From: CAZXGD01 sp046350455
GTDB taxonomy: Bacteria > Planctomycetota > Phycisphaerae > Phycisphaerales > SM1A02
NCBI GenBank assembly: GCA_046350455.1
Contig: JAXMAM010000007.1
Span: forward strand, 62,001 to 126,000
DNA: 64,000 nucleotides
Direction of reading: 5' to 3'
Shown here: positions 17,535-28,633 of the stretch, one piece after another
Numbering within the stretch: position 1 is the first letter of the stretch
How the letters are laid out: every line of letters starts with the position of its first letter
Translations under genes and position numbers: made by a program
Notes under the pieces: model-generated
What the model was told of the DNA's origin: nothing
The model's database searches: none
What the model saw: only the letters and a program-made list of their open reading frames with translations

Positions 17535-18148
17535 GACAGCTCGACAAATCGCCGCATGAGCGCCAGCCCAAACCGATGGCTCTTCTCAGGGTGGAACTGC
17601 ACACCAAAGATGTTGCCGCGGCTGATGGAGGCGGCAACCTCATATCCGTGAGTCGTGGTCGCCAGGACATCCTCTGGACGCTTGCAGACCGCGTGGAACG
17701 AGTGGACAAAGTAGAAGCGCTGTTCGCCTTCTGCGTCACTGATGAGCGGATTGGGTTTGGCGATCTTCACGGTGTTCCAGCCCATGTGCGGAATCTTCAG
17801 CGTTGAATCGGCTGGAAACCGGAAGCGCTTTACCTCAGCGTCTATCCACCGCAGGCCTGGCAGCGTGCCTTCTTCGCTGGCGTTACAGAGCAACTGCATG
17901 CCCAGGCAAATTCCAAGAACTGGAATCTTGCGCTCAAGCGCCGCAACATTGAGCGCGGGCTCCCAGCCGGCGTCGCGGATGCTGGACATTCCGTGGTCAA
18001 ACGCCCCGACGCCCGCCACGATGACCTTGCTGAACTGGGCCAGGTCTGCAGGATTCTGGACGATGGCTGCCTGGCCACCAGCCTTCTCCACCATCTTGAC
18101 GACAGAGGAGAAGTTTCCACAAGGCAGGGCTGGAATGGCAATCGTCAT
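17528..18148 (-). CDS. hisH2: HisH-like glutamine amidotransferase subunit
   Basis: A class I glutamine amidotransferase, 206 residues from the ATG at 18146-18148. It has the nucleophile Cys in GICLGMQLL and the His-Glu pair in QFHPEKSHR, plus GVGAFDHGM (oxyanion region) and PHMGWNTV. It releases ammonia from glutamine for HisF2/WbpG. Earlier in-frame starts exist (18193, and 18262), but the ATG I chose puts the first beta strand (TIAIPALPCGNFSSV) at the N-terminus, as in other HisH proteins. It is the first gene of the leftward operon hisH2-hisF2-wbpG-methyltransferase. Confidence 0.88.
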   Translation of the reverse strand: MTIAIPALPCGNFSSVVKMVEKAGGQAAIVQNPADLAQFSKVIVAGVGAFDHGMSSIRDAGWEPALNVAALERKIPVLGICLGMQLLCNASEEGTLPGLRWIDAEVKRFRFPADSTLKIPHMGWNTVKIAKPNPLISDAEGEQRFYFVHSFHAVCKRPEDVLATTTHGYEVAASISRGNIFGVQFHPEKSHRFGLALMRRFVELSC

Positions 18149-18283
18149 GCGGGAAGGGCGCGTCCAGTCCGTTGCAGGCGCAAAGTCTGACATTCTACAC
18201 GTGGCCTTGTTGCCACAATCTGGCCGGATTACGCCCCGCGCAGCGCCTTCGTTCGATCGCATCGCCCAGGCAGTCCACCCGCC

Positions 18284-18571
18284 CTACTCAAACAGCAGGC
18301 CGCGCTCCTCGGCGTCCAAGAACTGCACAGGGCCGGTGTACGCCGCATAGTCCTCGTTGGGGCAGCGCTCCATCCAGTCCAGGAACGCGTGCACGCTGGC
18401 CGGCGCTGCGCGCTCGCGCCAGTCCTCGCCAAAGACCACCTTCAGCCCCAGCCAAACGTGGGCGTAGGCATTGCGCTGGGCCAGCCCTGGGTGGGGGAGC
18501 AGCTGCGGCTGGATGGCCTCTGCCACAGCCCGCACCCGCTGGGTGACCGCGTTCAGCTGGTCTGGCTGCAT
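18284..18571 (-). CDS. Small hypothetical protein
   Basis: A 95-residue soluble protein from the ATG at 18569-18571 (MQPDQLNAVTQRVRAVAEA). It is mostly helical in appearance, with Trp-rich segments HVWLGLKVVFGEDWRE and HAFLDWMERCPNEDYA, and no membrane segment or signal peptide. I do not recognise the family. Codon-position GC and amino-acid make-up look like a real gene, whereas the ~88 upstream in-frame codons are low-complexity Gly/Ala and belong to the shadow of the divergent gene. Its start is 115 bp from the divergent start at 18687. Confidence 0.55.
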   Translation of the reverse strand: MQPDQLNAVTQRVRAVAEAIQPQLLPHPGLAQRNAYAHVWLGLKVVFGEDWRERAAPASVHAFLDWMERCPNEDYAAYTGPVQFLDAEERGLLFE

Positions 18572-18686
18572 GGGCGCGCACCATACCCAGCAGGAACCGC
18601 AACCCGCCAACCCGGTACAACCCGCTCCTGGGCCCAGCGGCCCACCCAGGCCGCACGCTGGCCTCCACCCCCCTTCTCCGCCACCC

Positions 18687-21600
18687 ATGATCTCCTGCCA
18701 CCTCCTGCTGCTGTGCCTGCCGCTCTCCCAGAACGCCACGCAGGCAGCACCAGCGCCCGCAGCGCAGACAGCGCCCGCCGCGCCCGCCGCACCCGCCACT
18801 CCGGCAGCGCCCGCCACTCCCGCTGCGCCCGCCACCCCGTCCTACGCCGTCACGCCGCTGCCTGGCTTCCTGTGGGACCTGTATGCCAAGGAGCCCGTGG
18901 TGGAAGACCCAGTGGCGTTTTCCATTGACCACACTGGCACGCTGTTTGTGGCAGAGAGCTTCCGCCAGGAGAAGGGCGTGGAGGACAACCGCTCCAGCGC
19001 CTTCTGGCTGAACGATGACCTGCAGCTGCAGACGGTGGCAGACCGGGTGCGCATGTACCAGAAGTGGGCCAGCAAGCGCGAAGGCGGCATGGACTACTAC
19101 CGCCGCGAGGAGGACCGCCTGGTCAAGCTGCTGGACCCCAACCACACTGGCCTGCCCACCACCAAGAGCCTGTTCAGCGGCCCCATGAACCAGCCAGAAG
19201 ACGGCACTGGCGCCGGCGTGCTGTGCCTGGACAACTGGGTGTACTACACGTGCATCCCCAACCTGTGGCGCTTCCAGGACACCACTGGCAGCGGCGTGGC
19301 AGACCAGCGTGAGAAGCTCTTCACTGGCTTTGGCGTGCGCACCGCGCTGCGCGGCCACGACATGCACGGCCTGGTGCTGGGGCCAGATGGCCGCATCTAC
19401 TGGTCGCTGGGCGACCGCGGCTACGACGTGACCACGAAGGAGGGCCAGCATCTGGCGCGCCCCTTCACAGGCGCTGTCTTCCGCTGCGAGCCAGATGGCC
19501 GCAACATGGAGATCTACGCCTACAGCCTGCGCAATCCGCAGGAGCTGGCCTTCAACCAGTGGGGCGACCTCTTCACCGGCGACAACAACAGCGACGCTGG
19601 CGACCGCGCGCGCATCGTCTACATCATGGAGGGCGGCGAGACCGGCTGGGACATGAACTACCAGACGCTGGAGGGCGCCAACCAGCGCGGCCCGTGGAGC
19701 CAGGAGCACATCTGGTGGAAGTGGGACGCTGAAGACGCACTGCGCCCCGCGTGGACGCTGCCGCCCATCGAGCATCTGACCGACGGCCCCAGCGGCATGG
19801 CGTTTGCGCCAGGCCTGGGCCTGCCTGCCGCATACGACAACCACTTCTTCCTGTGCGACTTCCTGGGCGGCGACGAGTACAGCCGCATCGTGAGCTTTGC
19901 GGTTGAGCCAGAGGGCGCTGGCTACAAGGTGGTGGATTCCAAGCCGTTCCTGACCAACGTGCTGCCCACCGACGTGGACTTTGGCTACGACGGCAAGATC
20001 TACGTGAGCGACTGGAGCAACGGCTGGTACAGCGACCACACTGGCCAGATCTACCGCGTGTGGGATCCGGAGGCCATCAAGGATCCACGCATTGCGGAGG
20101 TGGGCTCGCTCTTCAAGCAGGGCTTTGCCGCTCAGAAGACCGAAGCGCTGATGACGCTGCTGGGCCACGCAGACATCCGCGTGCGCCAGCGCGCGCACCT
20201 GGAGCTGGCAGCCCGCGCAGAGAAGCCCGACGGCGGCAGCGTGACCACGCAGCTGGCCGCGCTGGCACAGGACGCTGGCAAGCCGCTCCAGCCGCGCTTC
20301 CACGCGCTGTGGGCGCTGGGCGTGGCGGCCCGCCGCGCGCATGAAGCACAGAAGGGCAGCGCGCCGCAGGACGCGCCCATCGTGGCGCTGCTGGCCTCGC
20401 CAGACGCAGAGCTCCGCCGCCTGGCTGCGCGCCTGGCCGGCGACGCACGCATCCGCGCCGCGGCCCCCGCGCTCATCAACCAGCTGACCGACGACGACCT
20501 GCGCGTGCGCGCGCAGGCAGCCATGGCGCTGGGCAAGCTGCAGCACGCAGACGCCATTCCCAACCTGGCTGCCGTCATCTGGGAGAACGACAACCAGGAT
20601 CCCTTCCTGCGCCACGCTGCAGTCATGGGCCTGGCTGGCATGAACGTGCCAGACAAGGTCCACGAGCTGGCCGCAGACCAGTACCCGCAGAACCGCCTGG
20701 CTGCCGTGCTGGTGATGCGCCGCATGAATGACCCGCAGCTTGCCCGCCTGCTGCACGATCCAGACCTGCGCGTGGCCACCGAGGCCGCGCGCGCGCGCAT
20801 GGACGACCTGCCCATCCTGGAAGCGCAGCCCGCGCTGGCAGCGCTGGCCGCCAACTACGCGCCCACCGCAGCAGCGCTGGCAGCGGCGGCCGCGCGCCCC
20901 AGCAGCCAGTGGACGCGCGAGCTGTGGACAGACCAGAAGGGCTTTGACGCCAAGACGCTGCAGACAGCGGCGGTCTTCAACACGCCACCTGCGCGCACCG
21001 AGACTGTGGAAGAAGCCGTGGGCTACAGCAAGGCTGGCAACAACTACGTGCAGCGCCTGGGTGGCTTCTACACCGCGCCTGTGGACGGCGACTACCGATT
21101 CATGGCCAGCGACGACGACGTCTTGCTGCTGGCCACCGACAGCAGCCGCGCCAACGCCACGCCCGTAGCGCACCACGTCGGAGAACTACGCCAACCCCAA
21201 CACCTGGGACCAGCAGCCAGGCCAGCGCAGCCAGCCAGTGGCGCTGAAGGCCGGTCAGCGCTGCTGGGTGGAGGCGCGCGCCGTGCAACAGGGTGGCGGC
21301 AACCACCTGTCCGTGGGCGTCATGCTGCCAGATGGAAACCTGGAGGCGCCCATCGGCAGGGCATGATGACGTCACGCTCACCCCGCTGCTCCGTCGCGTG
21401 GTAGACGCCAACGTGCGCGAAGGCGCGCCGCCACCAGCGCTGCTGCGCTGGCCGTTGCTGGCGCTGGCCAGCGCTAGCGCCTGCGGTGCGCGCAGAAGCC
21501 AATGCTTGTACTTCGGCTGACTTCATGCAGCCGGGCCCGCGCGACCGCGTGAACGGCCACTGGCGCCCGGTGGATGCCAGCACGCGCGACCGCGCGGCCT

Positions 21601-22448
21601 GTAGGTGCTCAAGCAGAAGGCTCCCCAGCCTGGCAGCCAACGGCCCCAGCGATGTGCGCGCCATTGCGCGCGAGGCACGGCTGGCCGCTTCAGCGTACCC
21701 ATGGACGGCAACGCTGCGCTGGCCACCGTACTGGACGCCACCAAGCCAAGCGCGAAGGCGCGTGGCCTGCCTGGTGCAGGCCCCGGCGCAGGACAAGGAC
21801 TCGCGCGCGCGCGGGCCTGGACGCAGCGCTGGCCTCGGACGACGCGCACCTCCGCGCGCGAGCCCGCACGCTGCTGGCGCAGGCTGATCCTGCTGCGGGC
21901 GTGTCGCTCCTCCTGACCTGCGCTGCCGAGCAGCTCAGTGGCAGAGCAGCAGGCCGCTGTGGCCGCGCTGGCCACAGTGGACGCCGCCGCCGCGCGCGCT
22001 GCGCTGGCCGCGCAGGCGGCCAGGCCACGGGATGGCTCGCTGGCCCCCGCGCTGCAGGTGGATGTGTACGAGGCCGCGCAGGCAGTGCCCGAACTGAAGC
22101 CCAAGACGACGCCTGGCGCGCTGCGCTTCCCAAGGACAAGCCAGTCAGCGCATGGCTCTTCTGCCTGGAGGGCGGTGACCCGCAGGCAGGCCGGCAGGTG
22201 GTGAACTTCCACTCTGCGGCCGTTACTGCCGCTGCCACACCGTGGAAGGCACTGGCGGCCACGCAGCGCCGCCACTGGCTGGCGTGGCCGCGCTATGACC
22301 GCACGGGGCTCCTTGCCGGCCCTGATTGGCCCAACGCTCCAGGTTGCGCAGGGCTTTGGCCCAGTGAGCGCCATGCCTGCCATGGGCACCATGCGCCACT
22401 TGCCGGCAGATCCGCGACGTGGTGGCGTACACAGGCACGCTGAAGTAA
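18687..22448 (+). CDS. PVC-type haem-binding dehydrogenase-like protein (secreted), 3' third frameshifted
   Basis: The ATG at 18687 begins a signal peptide (ISCHLLLLCLPLSQ) followed by an Ala-Pro tandem linker. Residues ~55-490 form a beta-propeller dehydrogenase-like domain (GRIYWSLGDRGYDV, LRNPQELAFNQWGDLFTGDN, YVSDWSNGWY). HEAT-like repeats follow to about residue 750, then a PA14-like segment (GGFYTAPVDGDYRFMASDDD). The reading frame is open to about 21165; beyond it the frame changes several times, but the segments ENYANPNTWDQQPGQRSQP, a C-x-CH haem-c motif near 22225 (TVEGTGG follows), PVSAMPAMGT and a final QIRDVVAYTGTLK before TAA at 22446-22448 can be read. This order is that of Planctomycetes-Verrucomicrobia-Chlamydiae membrane-bound dehydrogenases. 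The frame changes are probably sequence errors. Confidence 0.8.
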
Positions 22449-22479
22449 AGGCGGTGAGGCGCGGCTTTGCGCGCTGCTC

Positions 22480-24201
22480 TTACGGCGTCCAGTTGCCCAG
22501 CAGCAAGCCCAGGTCGCTGCCGTCCACGGAACCGTCGTCGTTCAGGTCAGCGTCTGGATCAGCGCTGCCCAGGCGCCCAGCAGCAGGCAGGTCGGTGCCA
22601 TCCACGCGGCCGTTGCGGTCCAGGTCACCTGGCTGTGGCGGGCCGCCGCCTTCACGTAGTTCTTGGTGGCGCTGATGCCACGTTGCCAGCCCAGTCGGTG
22701 GCCTCCACCCAGTAGGCCACGTTGTCACCCACCAGCGCTGGCAGGACGCCGCGCCACTGGTTGTTGCCGCTCCACTTCATGGCCACCTGGCTAGCGGGGC
22801 CATCTCGTCCACTTCAGCACCACGCCGCGATCATGGAAGCCGGTCGCTGGTCATGCCGTCCACGATGTTGGCGCGCACCACGTGGGGGGATGGCGTTGGA
22901 CTGGTGACCACATTCTCCAGGGCCAGGAACTTGGGTGGCTTGGTGTCTGCGCGTTGGTGGCAGAGGCAATGTAGATGCGGTTCTGGAACGCGCCGCTCTC
23001 GCCCTGCGCGGTGATCACATCCAGGCGGCCATCGTTGGTGAAGTCCGCCACGCGGATGTCCAGCGTGCTGTTGCTGATGGCTGGGAACGGCGTGGTGTTC
23101 TGCGTGAACACGCCGCTGCCCGTTGTTCGCATGCAGGCGCTCGGACGTACCCAGGCTGCCCACGATCGGGTCCAGGTCGCCATCGTTGTCAAAGTCAAGG
23201 AAGCGGCTGTCGTTGTCGTCCACCGATGGGTTGGGCGAGATGTTCGCGCTGATGTTGGTCCAGGTGGTGCCCGTGCCGTCGTTGCGCAGCAGCAGGTTTC
23301 TGCCGAGGAGGTCCCAGCGTTCACGCCGATCAGGTCCAGGTCGCCGTCGCCGTCAATGTCGCCGGCGTCGTAGGCATAGGCGCTGCTGTCGTTCACCAGC
23401 ACGGTGCCAGCGTTGAAGCGGCCGTGCCATCGTTCTTTCCACAGGCGGCTCTGGTTGGGGCTGGAGGCGCGGGTGCCCGGGAAGATGTCCAAGGTCAGGT
23501 CGTTGTCCGCGTCGAACGGCACGTCCATCTGCTCGGAGATGTTGCCGGTGGGAAGCGCAGCGCTGGTCGCGTCGGTGAAGAATCCGGCACGTTGTTCACG
23601 TACGAGCAGGTAGCCGCTGCCGGCAGCTGGTGGTGCCGCTGTTGCACGGCACAATGTCCAGGTCGCCATCGTTGTCCACGTCGCCAAACTGGGCGCCGCG
23701 GTACGCTCAGCGTGGCTGCTGGGAGCCGCGCTGCTCGACATCCGTGAACACGCCCGGGCCGTTGTTCAACAGCGGCATCAGGACGCTTGTTGAAGTCCTG
23801 CGCCAGGATCAGGTCCACGTCGCCGTCGCCATCAATGTCGCCGGCCTCCACTCCCGCGGAACCAGCCGGTGATGCCTGCGGCGCGAGTGGACGTCTCATC
23901 CGCAAAGACGCCGGTGCCCACGCCCTGATTGATGTAGATGCGCGGCGCCAGCGCGGCAGCGGCGGAGGCGAAGAAGGTGGCCTGCCCATTGGCCCACACA
24001 ATGTCCAGGTCGCCGTCGCCATCAATGTCCAGCTTCCGCAGTGCGCGCTGGATCCCGGTGTATTCCGACTGCGTGGGGAAGCGCGCGTGGAGGTCTGGTC
24101 TGTCCACTGCGCGTGCACCTTGAGGATAACGCCACAGCGGCCACCGCTGGCATGCAAAGGCGGACGATGGATGTACGGCTGGTGGAAACTGCCTGGTTCA
24201 T
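22480..24201 (-). CDS. Secreted FG-GAP/VCBS-repeat protein with dockerin-like C-terminus, frameshifted
   Basis: From the ATG at 24199-24201 a signal peptide is readable (MNQAVSTSRTSIVRLCMPAV). After it come repeated calcium-loop motifs of the type DIDGDGDLDI, spread over three frames from 24100 to 22900, as in FG-GAP/VCBS beta-propellers (LDIDGDGDLDIVWANGQA, DNDSRFLDFDNDGDLDPIVG). The end reads DLDRNGRVDGTDL and DLNDDGSVDGSDLGLLLGNW before TAA at 22480-22482. The same paired EF-hand-like tail ends the protein at 48704-50344 and is typical of Phycisphaerae secreted proteins. Broken only by frame changes inside the error-rich tract; no nonsense drift of the motifs is seen. Confidence 0.7.
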
Positions 24202-24348
24202 AGGATCGTGGGGGCCATCAAACATGGCACCTGCCCTTCCCGGTCGAAAACAAACTGGCCCAGATATTCGCCGGAATACCATTGTTGCAGCAGGTTGCGC
24301 CACAATTCTGGCACGGTCGCCCGCGTTGGTGCCGGTAGCCTCAGCAGG

Positions 24349-26396
24349 ATGCGATGGAACCGCCTTGCCGTGGTGCTGACCGCTGGGCGGCGCTGGCCCT
24401 GGCGGACCTCTCTGGGCCCAGACTGGCAATGCCGCCGGTACGTACCAGCTTGAGCATTCAAGGCCATGGGCTGCGCGCCCTGCAGCGGCACCGAGAAGGC
24501 GCGCTCGCCACCACCGAGGAGCGCAATTTCCCTGGCTGGTAGGACCCGTGCTCTCGCCAGAACAGGCCGCGCGGGTGGAGTTCATCCTCACCAAGGGCCA
24601 GCCCGCCGTGGACGCCATCGGCGGCGCTGCGGCCCTGGCTCGCAAGTGCGACTGAGACCCTGGACTACCAAGGGCTTTATTTCCACTGCCGCACCTCTCC
24701 GCGCTGCGCAACGCTGCGCGGCTGATGCGCGCCAAGACGCTGCTGAACGTCGCCAACGGCGACGAGGTGGCACGGCGAACACGCTGGCCGCGCTGGGCAA
24801 CATGTCGGTGCACTCTGGCCAGGACCAGGTGCTCATCGTCGCTGGTGGGCTCGGCGGTCACGTCGCTCACCGACCGATCTGGCGGACACTGCCATCGAGA
24901 GCGGCGCCGTGGACGCGCCAAGTCTGCAGAGAAGATGCTGGAGGCCATGGGAGCGCTGAAGGAGCAACGATCCTTCAGTACGGCGCCGCCATGAAGGGTG
25001 AATACACCATGCTGAAGGAGCAGGCGGCCAAGCCGGACGCTGGCCGCATGCTCCAGGAGATGCTGGGCGACTCGCCAGACTCCAGGCTGCCGCTGCCATG
25101 AGCCCGGACGAGATGCGGCAGGAGGTGCGGCAGATGAAGGGCCTGTACGACCGCGCAGCCGCTGCGTTCGGCAACCCTGATCCAGAGGCAGGCCGCGCCG
25201 AGATCCGCGCGATGCAGCAGGAGGTGGAGTCTGGCAAGGCTGGCAAGGCGGCAAGAACAGTCATGCCCAGCCTGGAGCGCTGCTACGAGGCCAAGGCTGC
25301 GATCGGCGCAGTCCCTGGCCCTGCTCTTTGCACGCCTGCAGGCCATTGCAGACGGAAGAAGGCTGGAGAAGCAGGAGTACCTGAACGCAGCCATCCCGCT
25401 CGCGCGTGCTTCACCAGGCGGCGGGCGCGCTGGGCGCCACCATGCAGGAGGCGCTGGAACTGCTGCGCGTGGCGCCGAGCGCCATGGACGACAATGCGCG
25501 CCAGCGCGTGGACCAGGCGATGGAACGGCTGAAGCCGCAGGTGATGGGCAACCTGGCGCGCGCGGCTGGGCTGAAGAGGCCAGGTTCGCGGTGCTTGGCC
25601 TGGCCAACCCCAGCCTCAACGTGCGCTTCCTGGGAGGGCTGCGCGGCGCCACCCGCGTGGCGCTGGCGCATGGCCTGCGGCAGGCGCGCTGCCAGATGGC
25701 TCGCTGGCGGTGCGGGCGTGATCCTGGCTGTGCGCGCCGCGGCGCTCTGAGCACGGATCCCACGCTTGCGCGCGTGCGCACGTGGCGCGGTCCATCTGGG
25801 CCGAGGCAGCGTCGGCCCTGAAGGAGGAAGCGCAGGCCATCAACCCCATCAGCCAGGACGCGCAGGACAACCTGGACCTGGCGCTGGCCACCATGGGGGC
25901 GTCCGACCCCTTTGGCTGGCGCAAGGGCGGCGGGGGCTGGATGTGGTGGCCATGGTGGCGGACATGCGCCAACGCGGCCCGGCGCTGCCACGCAGGAGGC
26001 GGTGGAGATGCGGCAGCAGGTGCTCAAGCAGCGCGGCGCCAGCCCTGCTTTGCGCGTGGCGTTCATGACGTCACTTTGCGCGAGGACGGCTCCGCCTTCC
26101 GCTGGACGGCGATGCTGTGCTGGTGCGCCTGACAGACCTGTGGCCAGAGAAGGCCGCTGCTGCGGTGTGCATCAGGCGGCCAGGACTTTGCGCAGGCCAA
26201 CCGCGATGCGCCCGAAGGGGTGTACACGCCCGGCGCGGGCACGGTCCGCTTTGACCTGCCGCTGGAGGAGCAGCGTGCGCTGTTCCACAAGCAGGACCCG
26301 GTTCGCGGCCTGACCTACGTGGACGTGCAGACTGCGCAGGGCAACAGCGGCGCGGTGTACACCAGCGTGTTCGACGCGCTGGCCACGCCCCGCTAG
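24349..26396 (+). CDS. Planctomycete hypothetical protein, frameshifted
   Basis: A signal-peptide-like start (MRWNRLAVVLTAG) is followed, across several frames, by PVLSPEQAARVEFILTKGQ, LPHLSALRNAARLMRAKTLL, HSGQDQVLIV, DEMRQEVRQMKGLYDRAAA and EKQEYLNAAIPLA. This layout (a helical domain with LxxLxxLRxxARLLRA) is common in secreted or membrane-anchored planctomycete proteins of unknown role. The part after ~25410 (EALELLRVAPSAMDDNARQR, AINPISQDAQDNLDLALATM, TVRFDLPLEEQRALFH) seems to continue the same product to the TAG at 26394-26396, but it could be a second gene. Function unknown. Convergent with lepB; their stop codons share the CTAG at 26393-26396. Confidence 0.5.
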
Positions 26397-27967
26397 CCGG
26401 ATAGAACCGCAGCCGGCCGAGTCGGAATGAAGGTGGCGCCGCCCGGGGTCAGCGGCAGCGGTGCTGAGATACGCACCAGGCCTGCCCACGATCATGTCGC
26501 GCGGCACTACGCCCGGCTGCGCGTCGCCGTCAGCAGGGACAGGCTTGTGCGCGCGGCCCCAGAGGCGGCCGTCAGGCACGGCGGCTGAGTTGTCGCCCAG
26601 CATCAGGAACTCGTCCTTCTGCAGGCGCGCTGGGTGCTCCCAGTCAGTGGCGAATGCAGGGCCCTTGATCTCGTCGCCATTGATCGCAAACTGGTTCTGC
26701 GGATCGTGGAAGCCGGGCGGTAGTACAGGTCGCGGTCCACGCACGCGGTGCAGCGAGAATGGCGCAGCGCTGCTGAACGTCCAGTCCAGCGAGGGCGGCG
26801 ACGGCGCGCGCGCGCGCGTCGGTGGGCGAGCGGACGTAGTCAGGCACGGTGGCCGAACGTACTGCGCTCAAGGCGGTCGCCCAGCGTGGCAAAGTCGTAC
26901 TCCAGGCGCACCCACCAGGCTGCCATTCACGAACACCACCATGGCCTGGTCCACGCGCCGAACTCAAACCACAGCAGGCAGCTCCGCGTTGGGCTGGAAG
27001 GTGTAGGCCCCGGCACAGAACCAGCGTCTCGCCTGACTCGATCACCTCGCGCTTCACCGCCACTGTTCCGCTGCCCTTCAGCGCAAACGTGCACTTCTGC
27101 TTGCCCGCGGAGAGCGCAAGGTGGTTGCAAAGTTGGCTGGATCTGCGCACTCCACCGCTGCGCACAGGCGCAGGTCCGACACTGCGTACAGCGCTGGCGG
27201 CGGCCGCAGCATGTTGTAGGCGTTCCAGTCGTTGATGGCCCCACACCAGCGTCGACGATGCAGCGCACAGCCAGTGGTGAGCCCACGCACGTTGTGGCGC
27301 GGTCTTCCACTCGGAGGCCGTCGGGCCAGCGCGGATCGGTAGCCCCGGCCCTGCCTGCGCATGGCGGACTCCAGGCTGCGTGGTCACCATGGGCTCATAG
27401 TCGCTGTCGTAGATGGGCTGCCACACCGCTGCACGTGCTCTGGCTTGCGCTCGATCTTCGAGTGCTGCGCGTCTGCACCCAAGGGCCCGTGAAGACGTCT
27501 CCGTCAAGAGAAGGAGCGTCTCGTTCGCTAGCATACAGGCGCTTGATCATAGTTCTGCGTGTCGCCCACCGGGTCTGGCGGATTCTTGAACACCACCACG
27601 TCCCAGCGGCGGCTCCGAGAACAGGAACAGCGGCTTCAGCGCAGCACGCGGTCTCCAGCCCGGGCGTTGGCCACCAGTTCGAGCCGCTCACGCCGATGCT
27701 CAGGGAGTGGCTCAACGTAGAGGTCGAACATGGCCGCCAGGACATCCGGCCTGCCCGAGCGCGAGCACAGGAGCTGGCGTGGCGTCTGCGGCGTACTCGT
27801 AGCCGGTCATCGGGTCGTTCACCCGCAGGTGCGCCCCATCGGCGTGGGACCCATGCTGCCGGTTGGGATGACAAAACCCTCAAGCACGAACCCACGGAAG
27901 GCCATGGCCAACGCCGTGCCACAGTCAGGGGACATCAGCGTGCCGAGCACGTCGGAATCGTGGGCAT
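26393..27967 (-). CDS. lepB: Signal peptidase I, frameshifted
   Basis: Motifs in the right order on the minus strand: AFRGFVLEGFVIPTGSMGPT (~27900; Ser nucleophile in the membrane-proximal SM box), then VVFKNPPDP and NYIKRL (~27540; catalytic Lys), QPIYDSDYEPMV, and near 26580 EFLMLGDNSAA..DGRLWGR, the box E signature GDNSxxSxDSRxWG with small changes. The C-terminus reads VRISAPLPLTPGGATF and ends at the TAG at 26393-26395. Signal peptidase I removes signal peptides at the outer face of the inner membrane. The span (~520 codons) agrees with the enlarged planctomycete form that has an insertion between the Lys and C-terminal boxes. The exact start is unclear. Confidence 0.75.
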
Positions 27968-28083
27968 GCCTTCCGCCATAGGGGCTGCAGATCGTATCGT
28001 CAAGCACCACCAGGAGCGCCTCTCTGCAGGCACGCAGCAAAGGAGATTGAACGCTGGAAAGCACATCGCAGCACCTCGTCGGC

Positions 28084-28626
28084 GTGGTCGTGGGCTCTGG
28101 AGCAGCCCTGGGCTGGCACGCGCAGAATTCGCCACCACCAGATGGCCCCGCGTACAGCGCGGTGACTCCCAATCATCAGTGGCTGACCACTGGGGCAGGT
28201 CAGTGGAATGTGGAGGTGAGGTCCTGGGCCACCCCCGAGACCGCACCCACCACCTACACCTACAAGATTGGTGGCGGGCTGGACGGCGGTGGCCGCTTCT
28301 GCATCATGCGCACTTTTCGGATCTGCGGAGCGAATGCCTACACCGGATTCCGCGTGATTGGCTTCAACAACAGCACAGGGCGCTATGAGATGGTGATCTG
28401 GGACTCGCTGGGGACTGGCATCACGCGCGCCACCGGCACGCGCGGGGATAGCGTCATCACCTGGGACAATGGTGCGTTCCGCGCGGATGGCACGCCCATC
28501 CACCTGCGCGGCACCGAGACGCATCCCAACGCCGATGGTGGACATGACGCTGCACAGCGTGGACGCTGGGAGCGCCACAACCAAAGGTGGAGGTGGAAGC
28601 ACACGCGAGTGCCGCGCGGGCACTAG
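28084..28626 (+). CDS. DUF1579-like protein, partly frameshifted
   Basis: The frame is open from a GTG near 28084 to about 28530, a rare intact stretch in this tract. It has a hydrophobic N-terminus (VVGSGAALGWHAQ), then NHQWLTTGAGQWNVEVRSW, a GGGLDGGGRF turn, RVIGFNNSTGRYEMVIWDSL and THPNADGG. This is the pattern of DUF1579, small lipocalin-like beta-barrel proteins whose conserved start is 'LxxxxGxWxxE'. After 28530 the sense passes to another frame (DMTLHSVDAGSATTK) and returns, ending at TAG 28624-28626. It may have a signal peptide whose ATG is lost upstream. Role unknown. Its end is 7 bp from the convergent PSP1 gene. Confidence 0.5.
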   Translation: MVVGSGAALGWHAQNSPPPDGPAYSAVTPNHQWLTTGAGQWNVEVRSWATPETAPTTYTYKIGGGLDGGGRFCIMRTFRICGANAYTGFRVIGFNNSTGRYEMVIWDSLGTGITRATGTRGDSVITWDNGAFRADGTPIHLRGTETHPNADGGHDAAQRGRWERHNQRWRWKHTRVPRGH

Positions 28627-28633
28627 CCGCGCA

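Noticed and set aside
18288..21176. 962-codon open frame on the minus strand
   Set aside because: A GC-skew shadow of the haem-binding dehydrogenase-like gene; no recognisable domain and His/Ala/Val bias typical of antisense frames.
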